Positions 1 to 8,618 of a DNA stretch of 64,000 bases are shown piece by piece. This DNA comes from Streptomyces reniochalinae (GTDB taxonomy: Bacteria; Actinomycetota; Actinomycetes; Streptomycetales; Streptomycetaceae): assembly GCF_003323735.1 (NCBI RefSeq), contig NZ_QOIM01000042.1, positions 248,001-312,000 on the forward strand. Reading direction: 5' to 3'. Within the stretch, counting starts at the first letter, position 1; the number at the start of each line of letters is the position of its first letter. Under the pieces are notes generated by a model that searched no databases, was not told where the DNA came from, and saw only the letters and a list, made by a program, of their open reading frames with translations. The translations under genes were made by a program, and so were the position numbers.

Positions 1-368
1 TGGCGCTCGCCCGTGCGCTGGTCACCTCACCCGACGTGATCTTCGCCGACGAGCCGACCGGCGCCCTGGACACCGGTACGGCGGGCGAGGTCCTCGCCCT
101 GCTGCGCGCCGCGGTGGACGCCCCGCCCGAACCGGTCGGCCCGGCGGGCACCGGCGCGACGATCGTCATGGTCACCCACGATCCGGCCGCCGCGGCCCAC
201 GCCGACCGCGTCCTCTTCCTGGCGGACGGCACCCTGGTGGACAGCCTGGCCTGCCGCGCGGGCACGGACACCGCCCGCACGGCCGGCCTGATCGCGGCGC
301 GCATGAGCGACCTCACCGCCCGCCTCGCGCGGCGCGGACCGCGGCCGCTCCCCGAGGCCGTCGCGTGA
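1..368 (+). CDS. ABC transporter ATP-binding protein, 3' end only
   Basis: C-terminal part of an ABC ATPase; the 5' end lies before the window and the reading frame is open from base 3. The Walker B region (VIFADEPTGALD, D-loop included) and the H-loop (VMVTHDPAAAAHADRVLFLADG) are intact, as in the LolD/MacB/FtsE-like branch that energises FtsX-fold permeases. Its TGA overlaps the GTG of the next gene (GTGA at 365-368), so the ATPase and permease are probably translationally coupled and form one exporter or mechanotransmission complex at the membrane. The substrate is unknown. The tail after the H-loop is short and Arg-rich. Confidence 0.9.
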   Translation, partial: ALARALVTSPDVIFADEPTGALDTGTAGEVLALLRAAVDAPPEPVGPAGTGATIVMVTHDPAAAAHADRVLFLADGTLVDSLACRAGTDTARTAGLIAARMSDLTARLARRGPRPLPEAVA

Positions 369-2938
369 GCCCGCACGGTGCCCGGCGCCCACGGGCGCCC
401 TGGCCGGTCAGAATGGTGCCCAACGGGCTGGCGCGGTCCGCGGTCCGCGCCCATCCGGTCGCCTTCGCGGGCACGTTCGTCGCGCTCACCATGACCGCGA
501 TGATCGTCTCGGCCTGCGCCTTCCTGGCGGACACGGGTGCGCGCGCCCGCGCGGTACCGCACCGCTACGCCGACGCGCCCGCCGTGGTGACCGCCGACCA
601 GCGCGCGCACCTGTTCACCGGCAGCGGCGAGGCCCGTGAGGACGTCGGCGAGACCGTCCCCGAACGCGCCAGGATCGCTGTGGGGAAGGCCGCGGCCACG
701 GCGCGCGCCGTGGCCGGCGTGGCACGCGTCGTCCCCGACGTGACCGCCACCGTCGGCGCCCACCACCCCGCGGCGACCCTCACCGGCCACGGCTGGGGCT
801 CCGCCGCCTTTACGGGAACCGAACTCACCGCGGGCGGGCCGCCCCGCACCGGCCGCGACGTGGTCCTCGACGCGGACACCGCGGCCGCCCGCGACCTGAC
901 CCCCGGCGACACCCTCCGGCTCACCACGGCGGACGAAGACCGCGCGTTCCGCGTCACCGGCGTCGCGCGAGCGGGGCCGGGGGACGAGGGGACGGCGGCC
1001 TGGTTCTCCGACGCCGGCGCACGGGCGCTCGCCGGCCACCCCTCCCGCGCCGACGCCCTCGCCGTCCTGACCGCACCGGGAGCCGACACCGAGGCGGTGG
1101 CCTCCCGACTGCGCCGCGCCCTCGGCGAAGGACCCGTCGTCCGCACCGGCCAGGCCAAAGGCGCCGCGGAGGACACGGACGTGGCGTACGGCAAGGAGGC
1201 GCTGGAGGCCCTCGGTATCTCCTTCGGCGCCCTCGCCACGCTGACCGCCGTCTTCACCGCCTCGGGCACCGTCGCGCTCTCCCTCACGCAGCGCCGCCGC
1301 GAGTTCGCCCTGTTGCGCGCCGTCGGCGCCACCCCGCGCCAGATACGCCGCACGGTCGCCACCGAGACGCTGTTGGTCGCGCCGCTCGCCGGGGCGCTGG
1401 GCTGCGTGCCCGGAGCGGCGCTGGCCCGCTGGTGGTTCGGCGCGCTGCGCGAGCGCGACGCCGTACCCAAGAGCGTCCACCTCCACCTCGGCGCGGCCCC
1501 GGTGGCCGTCGCGCTCGGCGTCACCGTCGGCACCGCGCTGCTGGCAGGCCACCTCGCCGCCCGCCGCCCCGCCAGGACGCGGCCGAGGGAGGCGCTCGGT
1601 GACGCGGCCCGCGAACGGTTCCGGCCCGGCGTCGTCCGCACCCTCCTGGGGCTCGGCGCGCTGGCGGGCGGCGTGGCCATGGCGCGGGTGGCGGGCCAGG
1701 AGGGCGGTGAGGACGCGGCGAACCTGGCGCTCGGCGTCGTGCTTCTGCTGATGACGGCGGTCGCCCTGCTCGGCCAGTACGTCGCCAAGGCCTGCTCCTG
1801 GCTGCTCGGGCTGCCGCTGCGCGCCGGCTCCGCCGCCTCCGAGCTGGCCGCCGCGGGCACCTGGGCCAACGCCCGCAGGCTGGCGTCGGCGCTCACGCCC
1901 GTCGTCTCGGCCATGGCCTTTTGCTGCACGCTGCTCTTCCTCCAGACCAGCGAGGACCGGCAGGCCGGCCTCCAGCAGCGGGCCGGGCTGCGTGCCGATC
2001 ACATCGTCACCGGCTCAGGGGGTGACGAGAGCGCGGGGCTGCCGCGCACCGCGGCCGAGCGCGCGGCCCGCACGCCCGGCGTGGCCGCCGCGGTGGGCGT
2101 GCTGCGCACGACGGTGCTGGTGGAGATCCGCTCCGGCGGCACCTTCCTGCAGACGGCGGACGCCCAGGGCGTCACCGAGCGCGCGGGCCGGCTGTCCGCG
2201 GTGGAGGACCTCGGCGTGAGCCACGGCTCGCTCGACGACCTGCGGGAGGGCACCGTTGCCGTCGACCGCCTCGTCGCCCGCGGCGCCCGCGTGGGCCTCG
2301 GTGACCGGATCGGTCTGCGGCTGCCGGACGGCACCGAGGTGCGGCCCGAGGTGGTCGCCGTCCACACCCGGGGCACCGGACTCTCCCCGATCGTGCTGGA
2401 CCGCGCGACGCTGAAGGGCCACGTTGCCTCGCCCTACGACGCGGAAGTACTGGTCCGCCAGGAGCCGGGCGCCGACACCGCGCGGGTCGCCGAGGCCCTG
2501 AGCGTCCTCGGCGAGGTCCTCGACACGTCGGCCTGGACCAGGGCGGCGGACCGCGACCGCGCCGTCAACAGGTGGGGCAACCTCACCATGGCCCTCGTCC
2601 TGGGCTGCTTCGCCGCCGTGGCCGCGGCGAACACCCTGGTGATGACCGTCGCCGACCGGCGCCGCGAGATGGCCGCGCTGCGGCTGCTGGGCGCGACCCG
2701 GGGGCAGGTGCTGCGGATGGTGCACTGGGAGGCGGCGCTGATCACCGTCTCGGCCCTCGCCCTGGGCACCGGGATCGCCCTGCTCACCCTCCGCCCGATG
2801 ACCGAAGGGCTCTTCCAGGCGCCGCCGCACGTTCCCCCCGCCCTGTACGCGGCGATCGCGGCCACGGTGACGGTGCTCACGTTCGCCTCCACGACGGTGC
2901 CCGCGCGTGCGGTGCTGGCCGGGATGGGCCGGCGCTGA
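365..2938 (+). CDS. FtsX/MacB-family ABC transporter permease
   Basis: 857-residue permease with the duplicated FtsX architecture. There is an N-terminal membrane anchor (around residues 33-55), an extracytoplasmic domain rich in Asp/Thr/Ala, a first block of membrane segments around residues 285-400 containing the QRRREFALLRAVGAT motif, a central pair of segments, a second extracytoplasmic domain, and a final FtsX block after residue 740 with DRRREMAALRLLGATRGQ. The two 'RRRE..LR..GAT' motifs are coupling helices that contact the ATPase. The GTG start overlaps the ATPase stop. Proteins of this size in Streptomyces often export antimicrobials or lipids, but nothing here identifies the cargo. 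Confidence 0.9.
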   Translation: MSPHGARRPRAPWPVRMVPNGLARSAVRAHPVAFAGTFVALTMTAMIVSACAFLADTGARARAVPHRYADAPAVVTADQRAHLFTGSGEAREDVGETVPERARIAVGKAAATARAVAGVARVVPDVTATVGAHHPAATLTGHGWGSAAFTGTELTAGGPPRTGRDVVLDADTAAARDLTPGDTLRLTTADEDRAFRVTGVARAGPGDEGTAAWFSDAGARALAGHPSRADALAVLTAPGADTEAVASRLRRALGEGPVVRTGQAKGAAEDTDVAYGKEALEALGISFGALATLTAVFTASGTVALSLTQRRREFALLRAVGATPRQIRRTVATETLLVAPLAGALGCVPGAALARWWFGALRERDAVPKSVHLHLGAAPVAVALGVTVGTALLAGHLAARRPARTRPREALGDAARERFRPGVVRTLLGLGALAGGVAMARVAGQEGGEDAANLALGVVLLLMTAVALLGQYVAKACSWLLGLPLRAGSAASELAAAGTWANARRLASALTPVVSAMAFCCTLLFLQTSEDRQAGLQQRAGLRADHIVTGSGGDESAGLPRTAAERAARTPGVAAAVGVLRTTVLVEIRSGGTFLQTADAQGVTERAGRLSAVEDLGVSHGSLDDLREGTVAVDRLVARGARVGLGDRIGLRLPDGTEVRPEVVAVHTRGTGLSPIVLDRATLKGHVASPYDAEVLVRQEPGADTARVAEALSVLGEVLDTSAWTRAADRDRAVNRWGNLTMALVLGCFAAVAAANTLVMTVADRRREMAALRLLGATRGQVLRMVHWEAALITVSALALGTGIALLTLRPMTEGLFQAPPHVPPALYAAIAATVTVLTFASTTVPARAVLAGMGRR

Positions 2939-2963
2939 CGGGCCCGGGCCCCGCGCACACGAG

Positions 2964-3000
2964 TCGGCCCCCTGCTCCCGTGGAAGGGAGAGGGGGCCGA
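2964..3000. terminator. convergent terminator hairpin
   Basis: The arm TCGGCCCCCTG-CTCCC pairs with GGGAG-AGGGGGCCGA around a short loop. It lies between the permease stop (2938) and the stop of the minus-strand acyltransferase (3019), so it can serve both convergent units. Confidence 0.7.
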
Positions 3001-3018
3001 GCCGTGCGCGGGTGCGGG

Positions 3019-4257
3019 CTACCGCTTCCGGTGCGAGACCGGACGCCGTGCGGCCTCGCCCGACGCGGGAGCGGAACCCGTGGTGGGGGAGGACTCCCTC
3101 TTGCGGGCCATGGCGCCCGGGTCGCGCTTGAAGAACCAGTCCATCTTCGGCTCGATCGCGAACTTGAAGAGCCTCGTCACCCACGGCGTGCACAGCACCG
3201 TCATCATCACGGCGGCCAGCACGGTGATGGCGACCCGGCTCAGCGGGTGGTCGACCCAGTCCATCTCGTACCAGTCGAACTGGCGCGAGCCCTGGATGAA
3301 GAAGATGTGCAGCAGGTAGGCGTAGAGCGTGCCCGCGCCCAGCACGGTGAACCACATGTGCCGCCTCGGCACCCAGGACAGGAAGCAGGCCGTCATCACC
3401 AGGCCGCAGCCGAACAGCGCGAGATACATCACAGCACCCGCCCAGGAGGGCACGTCCATGTCCGCGGCCGCCTTGTCGTGCAGGAACCAGGCCTTGGACA
3501 TCCGCGGCACCGCCCAGTAGGCGAAGACCATGGCGCACAGCGTGACCGGCACGGCGATGTACCGCGCCTCCTTGCGCTTCACCAGCTGGAAGTGGCGGGG
3601 CTGCAATTGCAGGCCGAGCACGAAGAAGGGCAGGAACTGCCCGATGCGCATCAGGTTCAGGTCGCCGCCGATCGACGGCGTCACGCTGGCCGCAGCCCCG
3701 ACCGCCAGCGCGACCGGCATCGGCCAGCGCAGGCTCTTCCACAGCGGGGTCGTCAGCCGCCAGACGAACAGTGCGCACAGGAACCACAGTGCGAATCCGG
3801 GCTCCTGGAAGTGGAACTCCCTGTCCGGGTCGTCGTTGGCCCAGCGCATGAAGAAGGTGTAGGCGAACTGAATCGCCAGGTAGGGCACCACGACCCCGGT
3901 GACCAGCCGCTGCACCTGCTTCGGCTTGCCCTCGAAACTCCTGGACAGATAGCCGGAGATGATGATGAAAGCGGGCATGTGGAACGTGTAGAGGACGAAG
4001 TACAGCGCTTCCGCCGTACGGCTGTCCTCGCGCAACGGGTCCCAGGCGTGGCCGATCCCGACGAGAACGATCGTCAGGTACTTGGCGTTGTCGAAGAACG
4101 GGTCCCGCTGCTTGGCTGCTGGTTTCTTCTGCGCCTTGGGGGACTGCGGCTTCGCAGGCTCCTCCGACGACGCCGGTGGCGTCTCGGAGGGTGACTCCTG
4201 GCGGACGGGGGGGAGCGGCGCCCGCTCATAACCAGCGTGCAACATCTGCCGCACCAT
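3019..4257 (-). CDS. acyltransferase-3 family membrane protein
   Basis: 412-residue integral membrane protein with the opening motif of acyltransferase_3/fucose-4-O-acetylase-like enzymes (DNAKYLTIVLVGIGHAW around residue 55, with the family His) followed by about ten hydrophobic segments. The N-terminal ~45 residues are Pro/Ser/Lys-rich and cytoplasmic. Such enzymes O-acylate cell-surface sugars or lipids. I start it at the ATG at 4257 (MVRQML...); the open frame extends to 4491, but that stretch reads as low-complexity Arg/Gly with poor codon bias. A second ATG lies 12 bases further in (4245). It is monocistronic, convergent with the exporter operon. Substrate not inferable. Confidence 0.8.
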   Translation of the reverse strand: MVRQMLHAGYERAPLPPVRQESPSETPPASSEEPAKPQSPKAQKKPAAKQRDPFFDNAKYLTIVLVGIGHAWDPLREDSRTAEALYFVLYTFHMPAFIIISGYLSRSFEGKPKQVQRLVTGVVVPYLAIQFAYTFFMRWANDDPDREFHFQEPGFALWFLCALFVWRLTTPLWKSLRWPMPVALAVGAAASVTPSIGGDLNLMRIGQFLPFFVLGLQLQPRHFQLVKRKEARYIAVPVTLCAMVFAYWAVPRMSKAWFLHDKAAADMDVPSWAGAVMYLALFGCGLVMTACFLSWVPRRHMWFTVLGAGTLYAYLLHIFFIQGSRQFDWYEMDWVDHPLSRVAITVLAAVMMTVLCTPWVTRLFKFAIEPKMDWFFKRDPGAMARKRESSPTTGSAPASGEAARRPVSHRKR

Positions 4258-4839
4258 AGCGCGCGAACCTGTGGACCGTAAATTCTCGTCGCGGCCCTTC
4301 TTCCCGCCTGGTTGCGTCCTATTCCCCCCGCACAGGAACGGGGCTGAGGGATCATGGCGCGAATGTTCGGTTTGGCGCCCGTTGCCCCGCTCGAACCCGG
4401 TCCCCAGGAGGCCGGCGGCCCCGCGCTCGTGCCCCCGTCGGCGCCCCGTGAGCCCCCTGTCGGGTCTGTGGGTCCCTGTGAGCGAGCCCACAATTCACAG
4501 ACCCGCACCGGCAATTCACGGGCGACGACAAACGGCACTCGGTGCCGACCGCAATGCACCACGTGCACATATGCGACGCCGCGCATTGATCAGGCCGAAT
4601 TGGTGGCTGAATTGCGGGCCCGGGCGCCCCTCCCCGGGCGCGCCTCCGTCAACATCGTGGAGCACGTACCCCTGTCAACGGCGAGGATTTACCCGATGAT
4701 GGGGCCGACGGACGGTCACCCGGTCCCTGCGCCACCGCAGTTGGTGGCACGATGGGTGGGCGCCGTGTGCGCGGGGGTGTGGCCACGGTGGCAGGCCCCC
4801 AGGCCGGGTGAGGTTCCGACCATGAGGGTGTGAGCAGTT
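4258..4839. other. 582-bp gene-free region with a stem-loop
   Basis: No convincing gene: the longest frame (4354-4833, plus) has many A/T third positions and no family features. The DNA is locally AT-richer than its surroundings. It contains a perfect 10-bp inverted repeat, CGGGTCTGTG (4461-4470) with CACAGACCCG (4496-4505), enclosing a second GTGGG/CCCAC option. The octamer CAATTCAC occurs twice (4491-4498, 4511-4518) and the hexamer GAATTG twice downstream. Upstream signals for both flanking genes must lie here. Confidence 0.5.
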
Positions 4840-5034
4840 GTGGCCATCTCGCTGTCCGTAGTCGTGCTGTTGGCGGTCATCCTGGTGGTAATGATCAGGG
4901 GCAAGTCCATCAAGCCGGGGCCGGCCATCGTCGCCATGCTCTTCGGCTTCTTCCTTGCCTCCACGGGCATGGCGCCGTCGATCAACAGGTTCCTGAACTC
5001 GATCGCGGACACGATCAACCAGATCAGCTTCTAG
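4840..5034 (+). CDS. conserved small membrane protein
   Basis: 64 residues, GTG start at 4840. Residues 2-19 (AISLSVVVLLAVILVVMI) form one membrane segment; a second hydrophobic stretch (AIVAMLFGFFLASTG) follows a short basic loop (RGKSIKPG), and a polar amphipathic tail ends in NQISF. I recall close counterparts at this place in other Streptomyces, beside the tRNA genes and tig. Function unknown; a two-helix hairpin with both ends outside or both inside is the likely topology. No clear Shine-Dalgarno sequence is seen. Confidence 0.75.
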   Translation: MAISLSVVVLLAVILVVMIRGKSIKPGPAIVAMLFGFFLASTGMAPSINRFLNSIADTINQISF

Positions 5035-5171
5035 CCGTACCACCGCCCCGCCGAGCCCCGGCCGCCCCAGGAGACGCCCCGGGCGGCCGCGGGCTGTCCG
5101 CGCGCGGACACGACGGGACACGGTGCGTACGCGGGATGTGCGCGAGAGGTACGCGGCGCGCGCCCATCAGT

Positions 5172-5211
5172 GCTGCCGCGCAGGCGCTGGACAGCTGCCG
5201 CGCAGGCGCTG
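5172..5211. repeat. 18-bp direct repeat, 22-bp period
   Basis: GCTGCCGCGCAGGCGCTG occurs at 5172-5189 (with T5171 before it) and again at 5194-5211, in the gap between the small membrane protein and tRNA-Gly. Confidence 0.85.
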
Positions 5212-5230
5212 AGCAGGCTCTTTCCACGGC

Positions 5231-5264
5231 GAAGGCCCGGCCCCCACCAGGGGGCCGGGCCTTC
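5231..5264 (-). terminator. terminator of tRNA-Gly
   Basis: Perfect hairpin with arms GAAGGCCCGGCCCCC and GGGGGCCGGGCCTTC around a 4-nt loop, just past the 3' end of the minus-strand tRNA-Gly. It could also stop readthrough from the plus strand. Confidence 0.75.
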
Positions 5265-5270
5265 GTTGCG

Positions 5271-5341
5271 AGCGGGCGACGGGAATCGAACCCGCGTAGC
5301 TGGTTTGGAAGACCAGGGCTCTACCATTGAGCTACGCCCGC
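5271..5341 (-). tRNA. tRNA-Gly (anticodon TCC)
   Basis: Acceptor arms GCGGGCG/CGCCCGC, D-arm TAGCTCAATGGTAGA, anticodon loop CTTCCAA with TCC, and T-arm GGTTCGATTCC are all present. The 3' CCA is not encoded. It is divergent from tRNA-Pro, 56 bp away. Confidence 0.96.
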
Positions 5342-5397
5342 AGAGGCCGGATCGGCACAGCCGCATCCTACGACATGTACTCTACGTGTCGCATCGA

Positions 5398-5474
5398 CGG
5401 GGTGTGGCGCAGCTTGGTAGCGCGTCCGCTTTGGGAGCGGAAGGTCGTCGGTTCGAATCCGGCCACCCCGACCA
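5398..5474 (+). tRNA. tRNA-Pro (anticodon TGG)
   Basis: Acceptor arms CGGGGTG/CACCCCG, D-arm GGCGCAGCTTGGTAGCGC, anticodon loop TTTGGGA with TGG, and T-arm GGTTCGAATCC. The 3' CCA is encoded (ACCA at 5471-5474), unlike in the other tRNA genes of this window. Confidence 0.96.
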
Positions 5475-5576
5475 CGTACTATGAAAGACGCGCGTGCCTG
5501 TGTCGTGTCTGCATGCATACGGGGCGCAGCTCAAGAATCAGCAAGACCCCCAATGCCAGCCCCAAGGAGACCGACC

Positions 5577-6980
5577 GTGAAGAGCGCCGTGGAGACCCTG
5601 AACCCGACCCGGGTTCGGCTCACTGTCGAGGTGCCCTTCGAGGAGCTCAAGGACAGCCTCGACGCGGCGTACAAGAAGATCAACCAGCAGGTCAGCGTTC
5701 CCGGCTTCCGCAAGGGCAAAATCCCCGCGCGCCTGATCGACCAGCGCTTCGGCCGCGGTGCCGTCCTCGAAGAGGCCGTCAACGACGCGCTCCCGAAGCT
5801 GTACCAGTCCGCCGTCGACGAGGGCGAGCTCAACGTGCTCGGCCAGCCCGAGGTGGACATCACCGAGCTGAAGGACAACGAGCTGCTGGCCTTCACCGCC
5901 GAGGTGGACGTCCGCCCCGAGATCGAGATCCCCGACTACCAGGGCATCGAGGTCGAGGTCGACGCCGTCGAGGTCTCCGACGAGGACGTGGACAAGGCCG
6001 TCGAGCAGCTGCGTGAGCGGTTCGCCTCCACCTCGGTCGTCGAGCGCGCCGCCGCCGACGGTGACGTCGTCAAGGTCGACCTCGAGGCGAAGATCGACGG
6101 CGAGGTCCTGGAGGACGGCGTCGCGCAGGGCGTGGACTACACGATCGGCTCCGGTGAGCTGCTGGACGGCATCGACGAGGCCGTCACGGGTCTGGAGGCC
6201 GGCGGTTCGGCCACCTTCACCTCCGAGCTCAAGGGCGGCTCCGGCGCCGGCCGGGAGGCCGACGTCTCCGTCACGGTCGAGTCCGTCTCCGCGCGGGAAC
6301 TCCCCGAGCTGGACGACGAGTTCGCGCAGATGGCCAGCGAGTTCGACACGCTGGAGGAGCTGCGCGAGGACAGCCGCAAGCGGCTGGCCGACCAGAAGAA
6401 GTACGAGCAGGCCACCCAGGCCCAGGAGAAGGTGCTCGACGCCCTTCTGGAGCTGACCGAGGTGCCGATCCCGGAGAAGCTGCTCGCCGACGAGATCGAG
6501 AGCCGCAAGCACAACCTGGTCAACCACCAGCTCGGCCAGCTCGGCCTCGACTTGGGCTCGTACCTGAAGATGCAGGACAAGTCCGAGGAGGACTTCGACG
6601 CCGAGCTCAAGGAGCAGGCGGAGAAGGGCATCCGCACCCAGTTCGTCCTGGACGAGCTGGTCAGCAAGGAGAAGCTCAACGTCAGCCAGGAAGAGCTGAC
6701 CGAGCACCTGATGCGCCGTGCCCAGTCCTCCGGCATGAGCCCGGACCAGTTCGCGCAGGCCGTCGTCGAGGGCGGCCAGGTGCCGGTCCTCGTCGGTGAG
6801 GTCGCCCGCGGCAAGGCCCTGGCGAGCGTGGTCGAGGCCGTCACCGTCAAGGACACCAACGGCGAGCCCGTCGACCTGAGCGACGAGGACGAGGCGGCCG
6901 AGACCGAGGCCGCCGCCGAGACGGCCGAGGCCGCCGCCGAGGGCGACGAGAAGTCCGGCGCGGAGAAGGCCGAGGGCTGA
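5577..6980 (+). CDS. tig: trigger factor, ribosome-bound chaperone and prolyl isomerase
   Basis: 467 residues, with the full three-domain order: N-terminal ribosome-binding domain carrying the signature GFRKGKIP (residues ~41-48), a central FKBP-type PPIase domain (~155-245), and the C-terminal helical chaperone domain. An acidic Ala/Glu tail of about 35 residues (DEDEAAETEAAAETAEAAAEG) follows, longer than in E. coli. Start chosen at GTG 5577 (VKSAVETLNPTR), preceded by AAGGAGA at 5564-5570; an open frame back to 5481 lacks conservation and a ribosome site. It binds nascent chains at the tunnel exit, and its placement before clpP1P2X pairs folding with degradation. A strong terminator follows. 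Confidence 0.97.
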   Translation: MKSAVETLNPTRVRLTVEVPFEELKDSLDAAYKKINQQVSVPGFRKGKIPARLIDQRFGRGAVLEEAVNDALPKLYQSAVDEGELNVLGQPEVDITELKDNELLAFTAEVDVRPEIEIPDYQGIEVEVDAVEVSDEDVDKAVEQLRERFASTSVVERAAADGDVVKVDLEAKIDGEVLEDGVAQGVDYTIGSGELLDGIDEAVTGLEAGGSATFTSELKGGSGAGREADVSVTVESVSARELPELDDEFAQMASEFDTLEELREDSRKRLADQKKYEQATQAQEKVLDALLELTEVPIPEKLLADEIESRKHNLVNHQLGQLGLDLGSYLKMQDKSEEDFDAELKEQAEKGIRTQFVLDELVSKEKLNVSQEELTEHLMRRAQSSGMSPDQFAQAVVEGGQVPVLVGEVARGKALASVVEAVTVKDTNGEPVDLSDEDEAAETEAAAETAEAAAEGDEKSGAEKAEG

Positions 6981-7005
6981 CCGGGCTCTCCCGGAAACGG
7001 ACCCG

Positions 7006-7058
7006 CGAACGGGGGGCGCCGGGGCGCGCGAGAGCACGCCCCCGGCGCCCCCCGTTCG
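7006..7058 (+). terminator. tig terminator
   Basis: Perfect 19-bp stem (left arm 7006-7024, CGAACGGGGGGCGCCGGGG; right arm 7040-7058) with a 15-nt loop, directly after tig. There is no U-tract, as is common in Streptomyces. Confidence 0.85.
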
Positions 7059-7087
7059 GCTGTCGGCCCGGCCGGTCGGGTGACCTG

Positions 7088-7098
7088 CGCTCACAGCG
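7088..7098. promoter_or_regulatory. ClgR-type operator upstream of clpP1P2
   Basis: CGCTCACAGCG matches the core CGCY-N-A-N-R-GCG that I recall for actinobacterial ClgR, the activator of clpP1P2. It lies about 42 bp upstream of a -10-like TAGGGT (7140-7145), a sensible activator position. A further CGCT at 7104-7107 adds a half site. The flanking A/T positions of the extended consensus match only on one side. Confidence 0.6.
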
Positions 7099-7213
7099 AA
7101 ATGCGCTCTGACCGGGATGGCTGCCGCCGGGTGGCGCGTTAGGGTCCCCAGTAGACGAAGACCCCAGTGACGGCCAGCTTCGCGTGGCCGTCCGGACACG
7201 AGCAGGTGGACAC

Positions 7214-7831
7214 GTGACGCTTCCGAAGCCTTCCGCCGCCGGTGAGCCCAACTACGGTGGCGGCCTCGGCGACCAGGTCTACAACCGGCTGCTCGACGAG
7301 CGCATCATTTTCCTCGGCCAGCCGGTGGACGACGACATCGCCAACAAGATCACCGCCCAGCTCCTTCTCCTCGCCGCCGACCCGGACAAGGACATCTTCC
7401 TGTACATCAACAGCCCGGGCGGTTCGGTCCAGGCGGGCATGGCGATCTACGACACCATGCAGTACATCAAGAACGATGTCGTCACCATCGCCATGGGACT
7501 CGCGGCGTCGATGGGCCAGTTCCTGCTGACGGCCGGCACGCCCGGCAAGCGGTTCGCGCTGCCCAACGCCGACATCCTCATCCACCAGCCCTCCGCGGGC
7601 CTGGCGGGCTCGGCCACCGACATCAAGATCCACGCCGAGCAGCTGCTGCGCACCAAGAAGCGGCTGGCGGAGCTGTCGGCGGCGCACAGCGGCCAGACCG
7701 TCGAGCAGTGGACCCGCGACGCGGACCGTGACCGCTGGTTCACCGCCGAGGAGGCCAAGCAGTACGGTCTCATCGACGAGGTCTACGGCAGCGCCGCGCA
7801 GCTTCCGGGCGGCGGCGGAACGGGCGCGTGA
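7214..7831 (+). CDS. clpP1: ATP-dependent Clp protease proteolytic subunit 1
   Basis: 205-residue serine peptidase. The catalytic Ser is S99 in GLAASMGQ, the His is H124 in ILIHQPS, and the Asp lies in TRDADRD. The handle region and YINSPGG substrate loop are present. It assembles with ClpP2 into a tetradecamer fed by ClpX or ClpC. Start taken at GTG 7214 (VTLPKPSAAGEP), because conserved ClpP1 sequence begins there; an in-frame GTG at 7184 is the alternative. It is first in a clpP1-clpP2 operon (101-bp gap) under the putative ClgR site. The C-terminus is a Gly-rich tail (LPGGGGTGA). Confidence 0.97.
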   Translation: MTLPKPSAAGEPNYGGGLGDQVYNRLLDERIIFLGQPVDDDIANKITAQLLLLAADPDKDIFLYINSPGGSVQAGMAIYDTMQYIKNDVVTIAMGLAASMGQFLLTAGTPGKRFALPNADILIHQPSAGLAGSATDIKIHAEQLLRTKKRLAELSAAHSGQTVEQWTRDADRDRWFTAEEAKQYGLIDEVYGSAAQLPGGGGTGA

Positions 7832-7931
7832 GGCCCGCCACAGCGCCGCACGGCACGCCTTCGTGCGGCCCCGGGCCGCACGGCCCCCGCCCCGACCGCA
7901 GCCACCCGTTCACCTCCAGGAGAACCTCCCG

Positions 7932-8591
7932 ATGACCTCACTTCAGCCGGGCCCGCGGGCCGAGTTCACCGGCATCGCGCCCGAGTCCCGCTACGTCGTC
8001 CCGCGCTTCGTCGAGCGCACCTCGCAGGGCGTGCGGGAGTACGACCCGTACGCGAAGCTCTTCGAGGAGCGCGTGATCTTCCTCGGGGTGCAGATCGACG
8101 ACGCCTCCGCCAACGACGTCATGGCGCAGCTGCTGTGCCTGGAGTCGATGGACCCCGACCGCGACATCTCGGTCTACATCAACTCCCCGGGCGGCAGCTT
8201 CACGGCGCTGACGGCGATCTACGACACGATGCAGTTCGTCAAGCCCGACATCCAGACCGTCTGCATGGGCCAGGCGGCCTCGGCCGCCGCGGTGCTGCTC
8301 GCCGCCGGTACCCCCGGCAAGCGGATGGCACTGCCGAACGCCCGCATCCTCATCCACCAGCCCTACAGCGAGACGGGCCGCGGCCAGGTCTCCGACCTGG
8401 AGATCGCGGCCAACGAGATCCAGCGGATGCGCGACCAGCTGGAGGACATGCTCACCAAGCACTCCACCAAGGAGCGCGAGGTCATCTCCGCGGACATCGA
8501 GCGGGACAAGATCCTCACCGCCGAGGAGACCCTGGAGTACGGGCTGATCGACCAGATCGTCTCCACCCGCAAGTCCTCCGTGGGAGTCTGA
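7932..8591 (+). CDS. clpP2: ATP-dependent Clp protease proteolytic subunit 2
   Basis: 219 residues, the second ClpP paralogue typical of actinobacteria. Catalytic Ser S117 lies in GQAASAAAV, His H142 in ILIHQPY, and Asp in SADIERDK. The longer N-terminus (SRYVVPRFVERTSQGVREYDPY) is the axial-loop segment that distinguishes it from ClpP1. ATG at 7932 with AGGAGA at 7918-7923. It forms the mixed ClpP1P2 barrel; in related actinobacteria ATPases dock on the ClpP2 face. Cotranscription with clpP1 is inferred from spacing. A large inverted repeat separates it from clpX. Confidence 0.97.
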   Translation: MTSLQPGPRAEFTGIAPESRYVVPRFVERTSQGVREYDPYAKLFEERVIFLGVQIDDASANDVMAQLLCLESMDPDRDISVYINSPGGSFTALTAIYDTMQFVKPDIQTVCMGQAASAAAVLLAAGTPGKRMALPNARILIHQPYSETGRGQVSDLEIAANEIQRMRDQLEDMLTKHSTKEREVISADIERDKILTAEETLEYGLIDQIVSTRKSSVGV

Positions 8592-8618
8592 CGGACAGCC
8601 CGTTCAGGCGGCCCACAG

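Noticed and set aside
4354..4833. 159-codon plus-strand frame upstream of the small membrane protein
   Set aside because: Many A/T third positions, no ribosome site, no family pattern; composition fits non-coding DNA.
5481..5576. Longer N-terminus for trigger factor
   Set aside because: The upstream codons overlap the end of the tRNA-Pro region and are not family-like; AAGGAGA supports GTG 5577.
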